Assembly: GCA_024402495.1 (NCBI GenBank)
Contig: JAKSTR010000021.1
Span: forward strand, 1-38,800
Source: Treponemataceae bacterium
GTDB taxonomy: Bacteria; Spirochaetota; Spirochaetia; Treponematales; Treponemataceae
Length of the DNA: 38,800 bases
Direction: 5' to 3'
In this document: piece by piece, positions 1-7,602 of the stretch
How positions within the stretch are numbered: position 1 is the stretch's first letter
Layout of the letters: every line of letters starts with the position of its first letter
Position numbers and translations under genes: made by a program
Notes under the pieces: model-generated
Told to the model about the DNA's origin: nothing
What the model saw: the letters and a program-made list of their open reading frames with translations, nothing else
Databases searched by the model: none

Positions 1-212
1 GCTATACAAATATTAGGCTGTGCTGTCTGCCATGTTTGCCGGTATTTAATTTTCCACGTACACAATCAGAAACCACAAAATTTTTTTCATATTTTTTCTT
101 CAAAAAGTGTCAAAAAATTTTTTTTATGCGTATTAAAAGATGAACACAGTTTGCGCCGCAGCAAAATAAAATTTCCTTATGTTTGCGGCGCGGCACTTTA
201 TCTTTGGAGAAA

Positions 213-1025
213 ATGATGAAACCATTTGAAGAACTGGCTTTTTACGACGACTTTATGTTCGGGCAGATAATGCAGGACAGGGAAATCTGCAGGACGGTGC
301 TGGAGATTCTGCTGGGCATAAAAATAGACCGGCTGGAATACCCGGAAGTGCAGAAAATCATAGCGCCCTTTTACACCACAAAGGGCGTGCGCTACGACGT
401 TTATGTGGAAGGCGGAAAGCGCGTGTACGATGTGGAAATTCAGAACGCAACCGAGCCGAACATCGGCAAGCGCACGCGGTTTTACCAGAGCATGCTGGAC
501 GTAGTTGCCCTGATGCGCGGACAGAACTACGAAGAACTGAAAGAAAGCATAATAATATTCCTCTGCCGCTACGACCCTTTCAAAAAGGGCATTCCGTGCT
601 ATACTGTGGAACGTAAATGCAGGGAAGACGGCAGCATACGGCTGAACGACGAAGCGACGCTGTACGTATTCAACTGCAGGGCATACCAGAACGCCCAGAG
701 CAGCGAGCTTAAAGGCTTTTTAAAGTATATAGAATGCGGCAAAGCCGAAACAGACTTTACCCGGAGGTTACAGAAGATGGTAGAAATAAAGATAGGAAAC
801 GAAGTAATTAAAAACGCATACCTTTCGTGGAGCCTTGCAGAACACGATGCCATCCGCAAGGGCAGAGTAGAAGGCTTGGCTGAAGGTATAAGTAAAGGCG
901 AACAAAAAAATAAACTTGCAAACGCCAGAAACCTGCTTGCCATGAAGGTTCTTACCAACGAACAGATAGCCCAGGCTGTGGATTTGCCGCTGGAAACGGT
1001 AGAAAATCTGGCAAAGCAGCTGTAA
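213..1025 (+). CDS. Rpn family PD-(D/E)XK nuclease / transposase-like protein
   Basis: This 270-aa protein matches the Rpn (recombination-promoting nuclease, 'PD-(D/E)XK family transposase') pattern. The nuclease core is N-terminal, with an acidic residue in RYDVYV (about D62) and a D-V-E-I-Q motif (E75, Q77). A charged, Gly-rich linker (GRVEGLAEGISKGEQ) leads to a C-terminal HTH-like segment (LTNEQIAQAVDLPLETVENL). Family members are DNA endonucleases linked to RecA-independent recombination and, in E. coli, to phage defence. The ATG pair at 213/216 is chosen because GGAGA lies at 206-210; a TTG at 183 is also open. The gene stands alone, ends before a hairpin-rich spacer and terminator, and contains a second in-frame ribosome-binding site (see 777-1025). 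Despite its usual name it is not flanked by transposon ends. Confidence 0.85.
   Translation: MMKPFEELAFYDDFMFGQIMQDREICRTVLEILLGIKIDRLEYPEVQKIIAPFYTTKGVRYDVYVEGGKRVYDVEIQNATEPNIGKRTRFYQSMLDVVALMRGQNYEELKESIIIFLCRYDPFKKGIPCYTVERKCREDGSIRLNDEATLYVFNCRAYQNAQSSELKGFLKYIECGKAETDFTRRLQKMVEIKIGNEVIKNAYLSWSLAEHDAIRKGRVEGLAEGISKGEQKNKLANARNLLAMKVLTNEQIAQAVDLPLETVENLAKQL
763..776 (+). promoter_or_regulatory. Internal Shine-Dalgarno within the rpn gene
   Basis: GGAGG at 763-767 is followed by nine bases and then an in-frame ATG at 777. This site is stronger than the one serving the full-length start. It lies at the boundary between the nuclease domain and the C-terminal domain. Confidence 0.55.
777..1025 (+). 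CDS. Candidate short C-terminal Rpn product (RpnS-like)
   Basis: Translation from the internal ATG would give an 82-aa protein consisting only of the C-terminal linker and HTH-like domain (MVEIKIGNE... to ...ENLAKQL), in the same frame as the full protein. In E. coli, several rpn genes are known to produce such intragenic C-terminal proteins, which bind and inhibit the full-length toxic nuclease. The same layout here is inferred from the GGAGG site, its spacing and its position at the domain boundary. Expression is not shown by the sequence alone. Confidence 0.45.
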   Translation: MVEIKIGNEVIKNAYLSWSLAEHDAIRKGRVEGLAEGISKGEQKNKLANARNLLAMKVLTNEQIAQAVDLPLETVENLAKQL

Positions 1026-1038
1026 TCCGTTAATGCAC

Positions 1039-1188
1039 TTTCTGCCGGCTGCATTGCAGATATATGCCTGCACCGACAGCAATTGCATAAAACCCCAGTC
1101 GCTGCCTGCGAATATGCAGTTTGCCCTGCAAACTGCGCACTTGCGCCCGCTAATATGCGGTTTTACCAGCGGCAGTTGCATAAAACAA
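1039..1188. repeat. Hairpin-rich imperfect repeats after rpn
   Basis: The spacer holds a perfect 9-bp hairpin (GCAGTTTGC, loop CCT, GCAAACTGC; 1116-1136). A second inverted pair, CCGCT/AGCGG, spans about 1148-1173. Two near-copies of AGCAATTGCATAAAAC occur at about 1077 and 1172, and two related AATATGCAGTTT/AATATGCGGTTT words lie between them. GC content is higher than usual for a spacer here. It could be a REP-like element or an RNA structure; no coding signal is convincing. Confidence 0.5.
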
Positions 1189-1190
1189 AC

Positions 1191-1229
1191 AGAACCGGCT
1201 TGCGGCTGGTTCTGACCTTCTTTTTTTTT
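1191..1229 (+). terminator. Rho-independent terminator
   Basis: The stem is AGAACCGGC/GCTGGTTCT (9 bp with one G-T pair) around a TTGCG loop, followed within a few bases by a run of nine T. It ends the rpn transcript and insulates the following mcp-like gene. Confidence 0.85.
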
Positions 1230-1265
1230 GTTTCCATACTGTAAAAAACGTGCGATATTAGAAGT

Positions 1266-2762
1266 ATGAGTTTATTTACTTACTTTATGACATATCTTGT
1301 CTGCATTTCTTTTTACGGCGTGTTTTTTCTTCGTATTTTTCATTACGTATTCATTTATCAGGATCCGGTACAAATTCCTTTAGGCTGCGGAACAGCCGTT
1401 GGCTTAACGATAACACTTTGCGCCATCGTGGGCGTAATTCAAAAGAAAATAATCAGGCATTTTGAACAGGCACTAAAAGCAAATGATTTTGCAAAAGCAC
1501 AGGAAAGCTATAACAAATTCAATATGCCTGTTGCCTGTATTTACGCCCTGGGCTTTTTTGTTGGCGTAGGCGGCACCAACATAATAGAAAGCATTACCGG
1601 CAAAATTGAATTTGATGCCGTGGTTTTTGTAATTATGCTGCTGCAGGGAATAGCCGTAGGTTTTTTGGGCTATACGCTGACCATTTACAAGGTGAAAATG
1701 GGACGCATGGCAGACATGCTGATAAAAGCCGGCGTTAGGGAACTGAACACAAAAATAAATTCTACGCTGAATGTGTCTGTTTTTGCGTGCATTCTTTTAA
1801 GCATAACAAGCTTTATGAGCGTTCCAATCGGAATGCTGAAAAACCCTGCCGCCAGCCCGATGATAAAATTTTCCGTTTACTGCGCCATTGCCTTTATAAT
1901 GACCGGCGCAACCTGCGTTTTGTGCTACACCATGCTGGCAAACTCCATGCAGAAACGCGACCAGACCCTTAAACACCATCTGTACGAACAGACCCAGACA
2001 CTTGCAGATGCGGCAAAAGATTCTGCGGCAAGCGGACAGGAACAGAGCGCAGCCGTAAAGGAAATTGTTGCTACGGTAGAAGACAACAACAATTTAAGCT
2101 GTAACATTCAGCAGAAACTTTCTGACGTTACGGGGCTTGCAAATAAATCGCGGGATGACGTTACCAGCGGCATTGAATATTTGCAGCAGAACGTAAAGGA
2201 CCTGATGGAAATAACAGAATGCAACTTGCAGACAATAGAAGGCATAAAAGATTTGTGCAGCAAGGTTGCAAACATCTGGGATATAGTAACCCTTATTACG
2301 GATGTTGCGGCACAGGCAAAAATAATAGCCTTTAATGCAGAACTTGAAGCAAGCGCGGCTGGTCCTGCCGGTGCAAATTTCCATATCGTGGCAACGGAAG
2401 TAAGGCGGCTTTCGGACAACATTATCGACAGCTCGCTTGAAGTAAAGCAGCATATTGCAGAAGTGCAGAAGTCGGCAGACCAGCTTATTGCAGCAAGCAA
2501 GCAGGGCAGTGAAAAAATCAATTCCGGCTATCAGAATGCAAAGGAACTTGAACAGCGTTTTTCCAGCATAAAATCATCTTCCGAAGCTACGGCAACGGCA
2601 TCGCTTGACATGAATGACTACATTTACCAGATGACGGCGGCAAGCCAGCAGATTTTGGTAACAATGAAGCAGATTGCCGGCAACATTGAAAGTTTCAGTC
2701 AAAGCACCAGCAATGTTTCCCAGTCATCGGAATCGCTAAAAGATATAGCATCTTTGCTTTAG
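1266..2762 (+). CDS. Methyl-accepting chemotaxis-like membrane protein with degenerate signalling tip
   Basis: The 498-aa protein has about six N-terminal membrane helices (roughly residues 5-29, 38-58, 86-103, 115-140, 166-185, 200-222) and no large periplasmic ligand domain. A long cytoplasmic coiled coil follows. Around residues 345-385 it carries a recognisable MCP hairpin (IIAFNAELEASAAG...IVATEVRRLSDN). The tip is diverged: the canonical ARAGE becomes SAAGP, so the Arg (Tsr R388) and following Glu are lost, and Tsr F373 is replaced by Ala. The Asn and Glu corresponding to N381 and E385 remain. It likely senses a membrane or cytoplasmic signal, but normal CheA/CheW coupling is uncertain. 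The ATG has only a weak upstream AGAAG. It is monocistronic between two terminators. Confidence 0.8.
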   Translation: MSLFTYFMTYLVCISFYGVFFLRIFHYVFIYQDPVQIPLGCGTAVGLTITLCAIVGVIQKKIIRHFEQALKANDFAKAQESYNKFNMPVACIYALGFFVGVGGTNIIESITGKIEFDAVVFVIMLLQGIAVGFLGYTLTIYKVKMGRMADMLIKAGVRELNTKINSTLNVSVFACILLSITSFMSVPIGMLKNPAASPMIKFSVYCAIAFIMTGATCVLCYTMLANSMQKRDQTLKHHLYEQTQTLADAAKDSAASGQEQSAAVKEIVATVEDNNNLSCNIQQKLSDVTGLANKSRDDVTSGIEYLQQNVKDLMEITECNLQTIEGIKDLCSKVANIWDIVTLITDVAAQAKIIAFNAELEASAAGPAGANFHIVATEVRRLSDNIIDSSLEVKQHIAEVQKSADQLIAASKQGSEKINSGYQNAKELEQRFSSIKSSSEATATASLDMNDYIYQMTAASQQILVTMKQIAGNIESFSQSTSNVSQSSESLKDIASLL

Positions 2763-2782
2763 TTTGTTTTTTTCATACATCA

Positions 2783-2833
2783 AGCCGAAACTGTTATCCG
2801 CCTTGCAGCGCATAACAGTTTCGGCTTTTTTTT
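2783..2833 (+). terminator. Strong rho-independent terminator after the mcp-like gene
   Basis: A perfect 15-bp stem (arms 2783-2797 and 2812-2826, AGCCGAAACTGTTAT and its complement) with a 14-nt loop is followed by a run of T at 2826-2833. Confidence 0.95.
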
Positions 2834-2846
2834 CTCTAATTCGGTA

Positions 2847-2870
2847 ATCGGACAAAATATCGGACAAAAT
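2847..2870. repeat. Two tandem copies of a 12-mer
   Basis: ATCGGACAAAAT occurs twice head to tail (2847-2858 and 2859-2870), just downstream of the truncated XRE gene. It may be a scar or slippage product; function unknown. Confidence 0.6.
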
Positions 2871-2921
2871 ATAGGGTTTGAGTGAATGCGGCAAAAGCAG
2901 GCTGAAAAATGCAAAATCCTG

Positions 2922-3135
2922 CTATTGATTGTGCGATTTCATTTCCTTAACAAGTGCCAGAACCGATTTCCTGTCATTTTCCGAAAGCCTGTCGAAGGTT
3001 TCTGCAATAAAGTTTGCCTCGCGCGAAACGGGTTTTGCAGAACCTGCACCGTTTTCCGAGTTTCCCGTTACAAGATATTCAACAGTAACGCCAAGAGCTT
3101 TTGCAATTATTACGGCATGTTTTAAATTGTTTTAA
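2922..3135 (-). pseudogene. Truncated XRE-family repressor (C-terminal remnant)
   Basis: On the minus strand about 69 codons end at a TAG (2922-2924). They read NLKHAVIIAKALGVTVEYLVTG and then a charged tail (LSENDRKSVLALVKEM). This is the last helix of an HTH_3 domain plus the C-terminal tail typical of small phage or plasmid-type repressors. The frame runs back into a TAA at 3133-3135 with no start codon, and the DNA-binding helices are missing, so this is a 5'-truncated relic. Its base composition resembles the chromosome rather than the AT-rich operon immediately upstream, suggesting the restriction island arrived at or near the break. Confidence 0.7.
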
Positions 3136-3238
3136 TAGTCACTCGAATGCCGGATTTTTATAAATTATGCAGGGAACACCTTTTTCGACCAGTTATAGGC
3201 AACGCTCTCAAGATTAATTTTGAAGGTTTTGTCTAGTC

Positions 3239-4828
3239 TTAGCATGCTTTATATAATTTGTCAGTATTTTCAAGATACTCTACAAATCCTTCTATAGAAT
3301 AGTCTCTGATAATCAATTTTTTTGTAAATTTTACGTACTCGATCTGACGCTTAGAATCAGGGTAAATTGAAGGTGCAGTAAAAATAACTTGAGAATCAAT
3401 TTTATGATCTTGAATAAAAGTTTCTAGGTGCCTTTCTATCGGCCATATTTCCATCATTGTTTGGGTTCGACCTTCTGCCATTGTTACTTCTACAAGAATA
3501 CCTTTATTTTCTTCATAGCATTCTATATCGCCTTTATTACCGCCAGCAGTAGAAGTCGGAAGCCCTGTATCATCACAAGAATAATTTGGTTTTACAGTAA
3601 TATTTGGAAGTTTTGATTTGATAGCTAGAGCTGTTAAGAATTCCAAGCGAACGGGGGCTGACAAGAATTTAAGAATATCATCTTTTGAGGGTTTTCTTGT
3701 AGAGAGATTTTTTAGTTCCTGTTTTATAGAATCCCAATTATATGTTTTTGTCCATTCAGAAAGTAAATCATTGGTTTGTTTTGTTGATACAGTTTCTGCT
3801 TCAAGTGAAATAAGGTTTTTGTCTATAGATGACATATATTTAAAATATTCATATTCATCTGTGTAATGTTCGTAATCGCCATATTCCTCAAGAATGTAAT
3901 CTACTTTTTTATCTTCATTATGATTTATATCAATGAAACGACCGGCACCACGTAACGAAATAAGTCCTGACATACGCATTTTACGAATAAATTCATCCGT
4001 ATAATCAGTCATCAAAGAATCTGTTTTGAATTTCTTAAAATTTCCACCCATGATTTCGTTCAAACAAATATCTGATATTACTTCATCACTTGGTGTAAAA
4101 CCATAATCTTCACGTAATTGCTTAATTCTTAGGAAGAGATTTGCTGCATTGTTATCTTTCCAAAACAATAATAAAGGTAGTTCTCTTCTGGAAATTCCTT
4201 TGCCATTGTCAAAATTAATCAACCGAATTGTTTGTAATAATAAAAGAAGAGGAATGTTGTCATTTAAAACTTTTACAAACGGATTTGATCTTTGTGACCG
4301 TGCTAAAGATTGAAGAAAAACATTCTGTTCTCGTTCTGGTTGATTGAATTCTACTGTAAGTAAACTATTTTCTTCTGTTACTTTAACTATATCTACAAGA
4401 ATATTTCCGAGCTCTGAAAATTCAATTTTTTTACCCGTCATAAAATATACAAAACCAAATTCTTTTGCTAAATCAAAAATTGTGGCAAATCTGGAAGGAT
4501 ATCCCCAAGCGAAACCTGCTTCTTTATGTTTTTGCGGATTGTCGATTTGTATTTTTTTTGCATCTTTTTTTGAAATAAGAGAGACGGCAAATTCTCCTTT
4601 GGGAGTTTGCTTCCAGATTTCAGCTATATTTTTCGGAACTTTCATAGGTCTATATAATCCGTATCGAATTAATTCACCGACTATTTCAGTTGCTAACTCA
4701 TCTGTAAGAATTTTTCCGTCATATTTCTTTAAAATAAACAAATTAAGTTTAATTCGTTCAGGGTTTCTTACAGTTGTCGTATAGAGCAATGGTTTATATT
4801 CTGCATTTCTTTCTCTAGTTTGATTCAT
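3239..4828 (-). CDS. AlwI/BstNBI-family type IIS restriction endonuclease
   Basis: The 529-aa protein begins with a segment (TTTVRNPERIKLNLFILK) that aligns by eye with the start of N.BstNBI-type enzymes. Near the C-terminus it has the family's catalytic block: STAGGNKGDIEC (D434), then LVEVTMAEGRTQ (E447-V-T449) and a following IERHL. D and E-x-T are the PD-(D/E)XK-type catalytic residues. The AlwI/BstNBI family recognises short asymmetric sites (GGATC, GAGTC) and cuts outside them; the exact site here cannot be read. The start ATG lies 14 bases inside the upstream methylase gene. A perfect AAGGAGG (4844-4850) sits 15 bases away, an unusually long spacing. It is last in the operon, so methylases are made first. 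Confidence 0.85.
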   Translation of the reverse strand: MNQTRERNAEYKPLLYTTTVRNPERIKLNLFILKKYDGKILTDELATEIVGELIRYGLYRPMKVPKNIAEIWKQTPKGEFAVSLISKKDAKKIQIDNPQKHKEAGFAWGYPSRFATIFDLAKEFGFVYFMTGKKIEFSELGNILVDIVKVTEENSLLTVEFNQPEREQNVFLQSLARSQRSNPFVKVLNDNIPLLLLLQTIRLINFDNGKGISRRELPLLLFWKDNNAANLFLRIKQLREDYGFTPSDEVISDICLNEIMGGNFKKFKTDSLMTDYTDEFIRKMRMSGLISLRGAGRFIDINHNEDKKVDYILEEYGDYEHYTDEYEYFKYMSSIDKNLISLEAETVSTKQTNDLLSEWTKTYNWDSIKQELKNLSTRKPSKDDILKFLSAPVRLEFLTALAIKSKLPNITVKPNYSCDDTGLPTSTAGGNKGDIECYEENKGILVEVTMAEGRTQTMMEIWPIERHLETFIQDHKIDSQVIFTAPSIYPDSKRQIEYVKFTKKLIIRDYSIEGFVEYLENTDKLYKAC

Positions 4829-5729
4829 AATTTGTTATTAAAACCTCCTTAAAGGATTTTATGCTGTTGTCATGATAATTTATGTAATTACTTTTTATTG
4901 GATATACATTATATTTTTTTGCCCATTCAAGTAATCTCGTATTCTCTTTTCCTTTGTAGCTTACTACATTCGACATCGCAAATTTAATTTTTCTCTTAGT
5001 GAAATCATCAAGTAAAGATAGCATTTTGATATCATCTTCCTGATTCCATAACTTGTTATATTCGCTTGCTGTAATTAAATATGGTGGATCGAGATATACG
5101 AAATCATTATTTTCAAATTCAATTGAACTTAAAAATAAAGAAAAATCTTCATTACTCCATACAATATTTTTTTTATTAACAAGTGTTATATAGTTTTCCA
5201 AAGCATCATGAACGTTTTTATTATAGTCAACATTTCCAACGGGAACATTATATTTACCTTCTTTGTTAAATCGGAGCATTCGGTTGAACCCATATATTAA
5301 CAATAAGTACAAGATAACAGAATCCTTTTTGGTTCCGTTATTATAATCCTTTTTCATTTTATCAAAGAATGTTTTATTATATTTTGCAAAATAAGTTTTT
5401 TTAAATTGATTTCTTAAATCCTGTGGAACAGAATTTTCAATGAAGGAGCATGATAGATTATAATTACTTATTTCTTTAAAGAGTTTTTTTTCTAATTCAT
5501 TAATATCTGTAAAGGATGATAAGAAAGAATGCAATGACATAATATTGGCATCAATATCATTTTCGAGAAAAATTTTTGCTTCTATATTTAAAAAAACAGA
5601 CCCGCCACCTACAAATGGTTCAATAAACTTATTAATATTCTGAGGAAAATAGAGTTTCATTTCATTAATTAACTTGTATTTGTCTCCAGTATAAAACATT
5701 GGAGATCTTATAACTGTTTCTTTTTTCAT
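4815..5729 (-). CDS. D12-class (Dam-like) DNA adenine-N6 methyltransferase
   Basis: The 304-aa protein is a compact Dam-type methylase. The N-terminal RSPMFYTGDKYKL and FIEPFVGGGSVFLN form the SAM-binding motifs (the Gly-rich loop near residue 40), an NDID acidic motif follows, and the catalytic LDPPY is at about D214. A conserved MSNV follows. It transfers methyl from SAM to adenine. Paired with the other methylase it would protect both strands of an asymmetric recognition site. Its ATG overlaps the stop of the upstream methylase in an ATGA, implying translational coupling, and its 3' end overlaps the nuclease gene by 14 bases. Confidence 0.92.
   Translation of the reverse strand: MKKETVIRSPMFYTGDKYKLINEMKLYFPQNINKFIEPFVGGGSVFLNIEAKIFLENDIDANIMSLHSFLSSFTDINELEKKLFKEISNYNLSCSFIENSVPQDLRNQFKKTYFAKYNKTFFDKMKKDYNNGTKKDSVILYLLLIYGFNRMLRFNKEGKYNVPVGNVDYNKNVHDALENYITLVNKKNIVWSNEDFSLFLSSIEFENNDFVYLDPPYLITASEYNKLWNQEDDIKMLSLLDDFTKRKIKFAMSNVVSYKGKENTRLLEWAKKYNVYPIKSNYINYHDNSIKSFKEVLITNYESN
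4844..4850 (-). promoter_or_regulatory. Distant Shine-Dalgarno for the restriction nuclease
   Basis: AAGGAGG on the minus strand is the only strong ribosome site for the nuclease gene, but it is 15 nt from the ATG at 4828. An in-frame TAA lies between them and no better start exists. The long spacing may deliberately keep nuclease translation below that of the methylases. Confidence 0.45.
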
Positions 5730-7054
5730 TTTTTTACTTTAGTAATAAATAGCAGTTCCTGATGATTGTTTAAATCTGTTTTTCCGGCGTTAAAGAATCT
5801 GTAATCTTTTGAAAATACTTTTGTTTCTCCTTTTCTATTCAAAATTTCTTCAATTTCATCTAATGTGATTTTATTCTTGGAACTTCCACTTTTTGAGTTG
5901 TAAGTATTGTTATAAGATACTACTAGGTATTTTGTATCTAATTTCTCTATTAAATCAGCGAATGCTGATGGAGCAGATACAGTACAATATTTGCTCATAT
6001 TTTCTACTGGGGGTTTCATTGCGACACCGCGAAGAACAGGTTTATTCCATTTAACTAATGTTTCATAAACATGGTAAAATCGGCAATATTGTCTGGAGTT
6101 ATAAGGAGGATCGATATAAACTAAATCAGATTTGATTTTTTCAGCAAGGATATTTGAATCTTCTTGGTGAATTTCAATATTCTTACATTCATGAACATCG
6201 ATTAAACGAATATAAAAATTAGCTTTTTTGATGGGTTTTTTTATATAAGCTTCAAAATGCCCAACGGTATTTGCGTGTTTATCAATGTTATAAATCAAGG
6301 TTGCTAATAAAATAGCGTATTCTTTCTCTGTCAGATTTGGTTTTGAATCTTCAATATCTTGACGGATAAATCCTATCTTTTTAGCTAAATCATTTTCAAA
6401 ATATTTATCTCCAAAGTTTTCTGAAAAATAATTTTCCTTAAGGCTATTTGCCTCTAAAGAGTTGTAATAGTTTATTTTTTTTAAGATTTTTTCTTTATCC
6501 CATGTAGTAGGAGAAAAAAAAGCTTCGTATATATAATGATTTGAATATAAAGTGTCATTGACAATAACTTTGCTATAGAGTTTTAGCATTCGTTTTGCAA
6601 CAACACCAGTTCCAGTAAAAATATCAACGGCAGTTTTTACATTTTCGGTTTCTTTTTCAATTATTTCAAAAATCCAATTTATAAGCTTTGCTTTACTACC
6701 AATGTAACGTCTACTTTCTAATGGGATAGAGCTACCTAAAATATTTGTATTTTGAGTTAGGTAGTTCTCCTTAGAATCAATTTTTTCTTTCACTATCAAA
6801 AGAGTTTCCTCTGGATATTGTAAGGAAGAAGCTTCATTAAGAAGTTTGTCGCTATCTCTCTGCTTTATAAGGTCTGTGGAATCAAGATTGTATAATTCTG
6901 AAAATTTAAGTAATAAATCATCGGTTGGCAGTCTGGTTCCTGATTCAATTTTTGAGAGTAGACTTTCTTTTATGCCTATTTGCTCTTGCAAGTCTAATAA
7001 AGTGTATCCATTTTCTTCTCTGAGATTTTTTAAAATTGTTCCAGTATACATAAA
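5726..7054 (-). CDS. HTH-XRE fused D12-class adenine-N6 methyltransferase
   Basis: The protein (442 aa from the ATG at 7054; a TTG at 7102 would add 16 residues) starts directly with an XRE helix-turn-helix (LKNLREENGYTLLDLQEQIG, then SLLSKIESGTRLP). A linker follows, then an adenine methylase with VDIFTGTGVV as SAM motif I and YIDPPYNSRQY (D315) as catalytic motif IV. It is the first gene of the operon. The ATG start is preferred because the HTH begins at once; the Shine-Dalgarno is weak. The HTH either adds DNA binding to the methylase or acts as the operon's controller, since no separate C protein is present. Confidence 0.9.
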   Translation of the reverse strand, partial: FMYTGTILKNLREENGYTLLDLQEQIGIKESLLSKIESGTRLPTDDLLLKFSELYNLDSTDLIKQRDSDKLLNEASSLQYPEETLLIVKEKIDSKENYLTQNTNILGSSIPLESRRYIGSKAKLINWIFEIIEKETENVKTAVDIFTGTGVVAKRMLKLYSKVIVNDTLYSNHYIYEAFFSPTTWDKEKILKKINYYNSLEANSLKENYFSENFGDKYFENDLAKKIGFIRQDIEDSKPNLTEKEYAILLATLIYNIDKHANTVGHFEAYIKKPIKKANFYIRLIDVHECKNIEIHQEDSNILAEKIKSDLVYIDPPYNSRQYCRFYHVYETLVKWNKPVLRGVAMKPPVENMSKYCTVSAPSAFADLIEKLDTKYLVVSYNNTYNSKSGSSKNKITLDEIEEILNRKGETKVFSKDYRFFNAGKTDLNNHQELLFITKVKK

Positions 7055-7143
7055 ATTATTCCAGTTGTTGTCAAATTTATGTAAAAATTGATAAATATTC
7101 AATGGTTTTTTTTTCGAAAATTCTTGAAATTAGACTATCCAAT

Positions 7144-7515
7144 TAGTATATATCCGTAATAATCGAAAAACTGCTTTTCACAAAGTTGGGTTTCCTCAAA
7201 ATGCGGAAAGCTGTTTTTAAAAAAGTTGGGCTTCCGCAAAATGCGGAAAGGCGTTTTTTTAAAAAGTTGGGTTTCCGCAAAATGCGGAAAGCTGTTTTTT
7301 AAAAAGTTGGGCTTCCGCAAAATGCGGAAAGGCGTTTTTTTAAAAAGTTGGGTTTCCGCAAAATGCGGAAAGGCGTTTTTTTAAAAAGTTGGGCTTCCGC
7401 AAAATGCGGAAAGCTGTTTTTTAGAAAAATTAGTTTGCAGAAAAATGCGGAATCCGGATTTGAAATATGACTAAAATTCTGCAAAATATGGAATATTATT
7501 CTTTTTTTCTTTTAT
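7144..7515. repeat. Tandem array of ~41-bp hairpin units
   Basis: Six well-conserved units begin (at GTTGGG) at 7185, 7225, 7266, 7306, 7347 and 7388, spaced 40 or 41 bp. Each holds the inverted repeat TTCCGCA-AAA-TGCGGAA, followed by AAAGCTG or AAAGGCG, a run of T and a run of A. Units alternate GGGT/GGGC and CTG/GCG, suggesting an ~81-bp dimer as the amplified unit. Degenerate copies flank the core on both sides (about 7145, 7430, 7472 and 7525). There are no unique spacers, so it is not CRISPR. Open frames across it are repeat translations, not genes. It lies between the start of the methylase operon and the DUF6261-like gene. Confidence 0.9.
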
Positions 7516-7602
7516 TTATATATATTGCGGAAACCTTGCTTATCCTTTGTTGTTTCTTATGCAAACATAACAAAAACTTACTTGTATAAGGAGACAAAAG
7601 TA

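Larger units (their letters stand above)
3239..7110 (-). other. AT-rich type IIS restriction-modification island
   Basis: Three overlapping minus-strand genes (methylase, methylase, nuclease) form one transcription unit with clearly lower GC than the flanking genes. It lies between a broken XRE gene and a tandem hairpin array. No transposase, integrase or att-like duplication was seen. Horizontal acquisition is inferred from composition and from the self-contained gene content. Confidence 0.75.

Noticed and set aside
213-1025. Rpn gene as an active insertion sequence
   Set aside because: No terminal inverted repeats, target duplication or partner transposase is visible; the family name is historical.
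2886-3135. Plus-strand open frames of 68-79 aa
   Set aside because: They are antisense shadows of the XRE remnant, whose minus-strand reading gives a clear HTH-family sequence.
7182-7430. CRISPR-like array
   Set aside because: Units are contiguous and near-identical with no unique spacers, and no cas genes are present.
7135-7484. Two 61-aa minus-strand open frames rich in FRILRKPNF-type repeats
   Set aside because: They are translations of the ~41-bp array, with no ribosome site, and the sequence pattern follows the DNA hairpin rather than a protein constraint.
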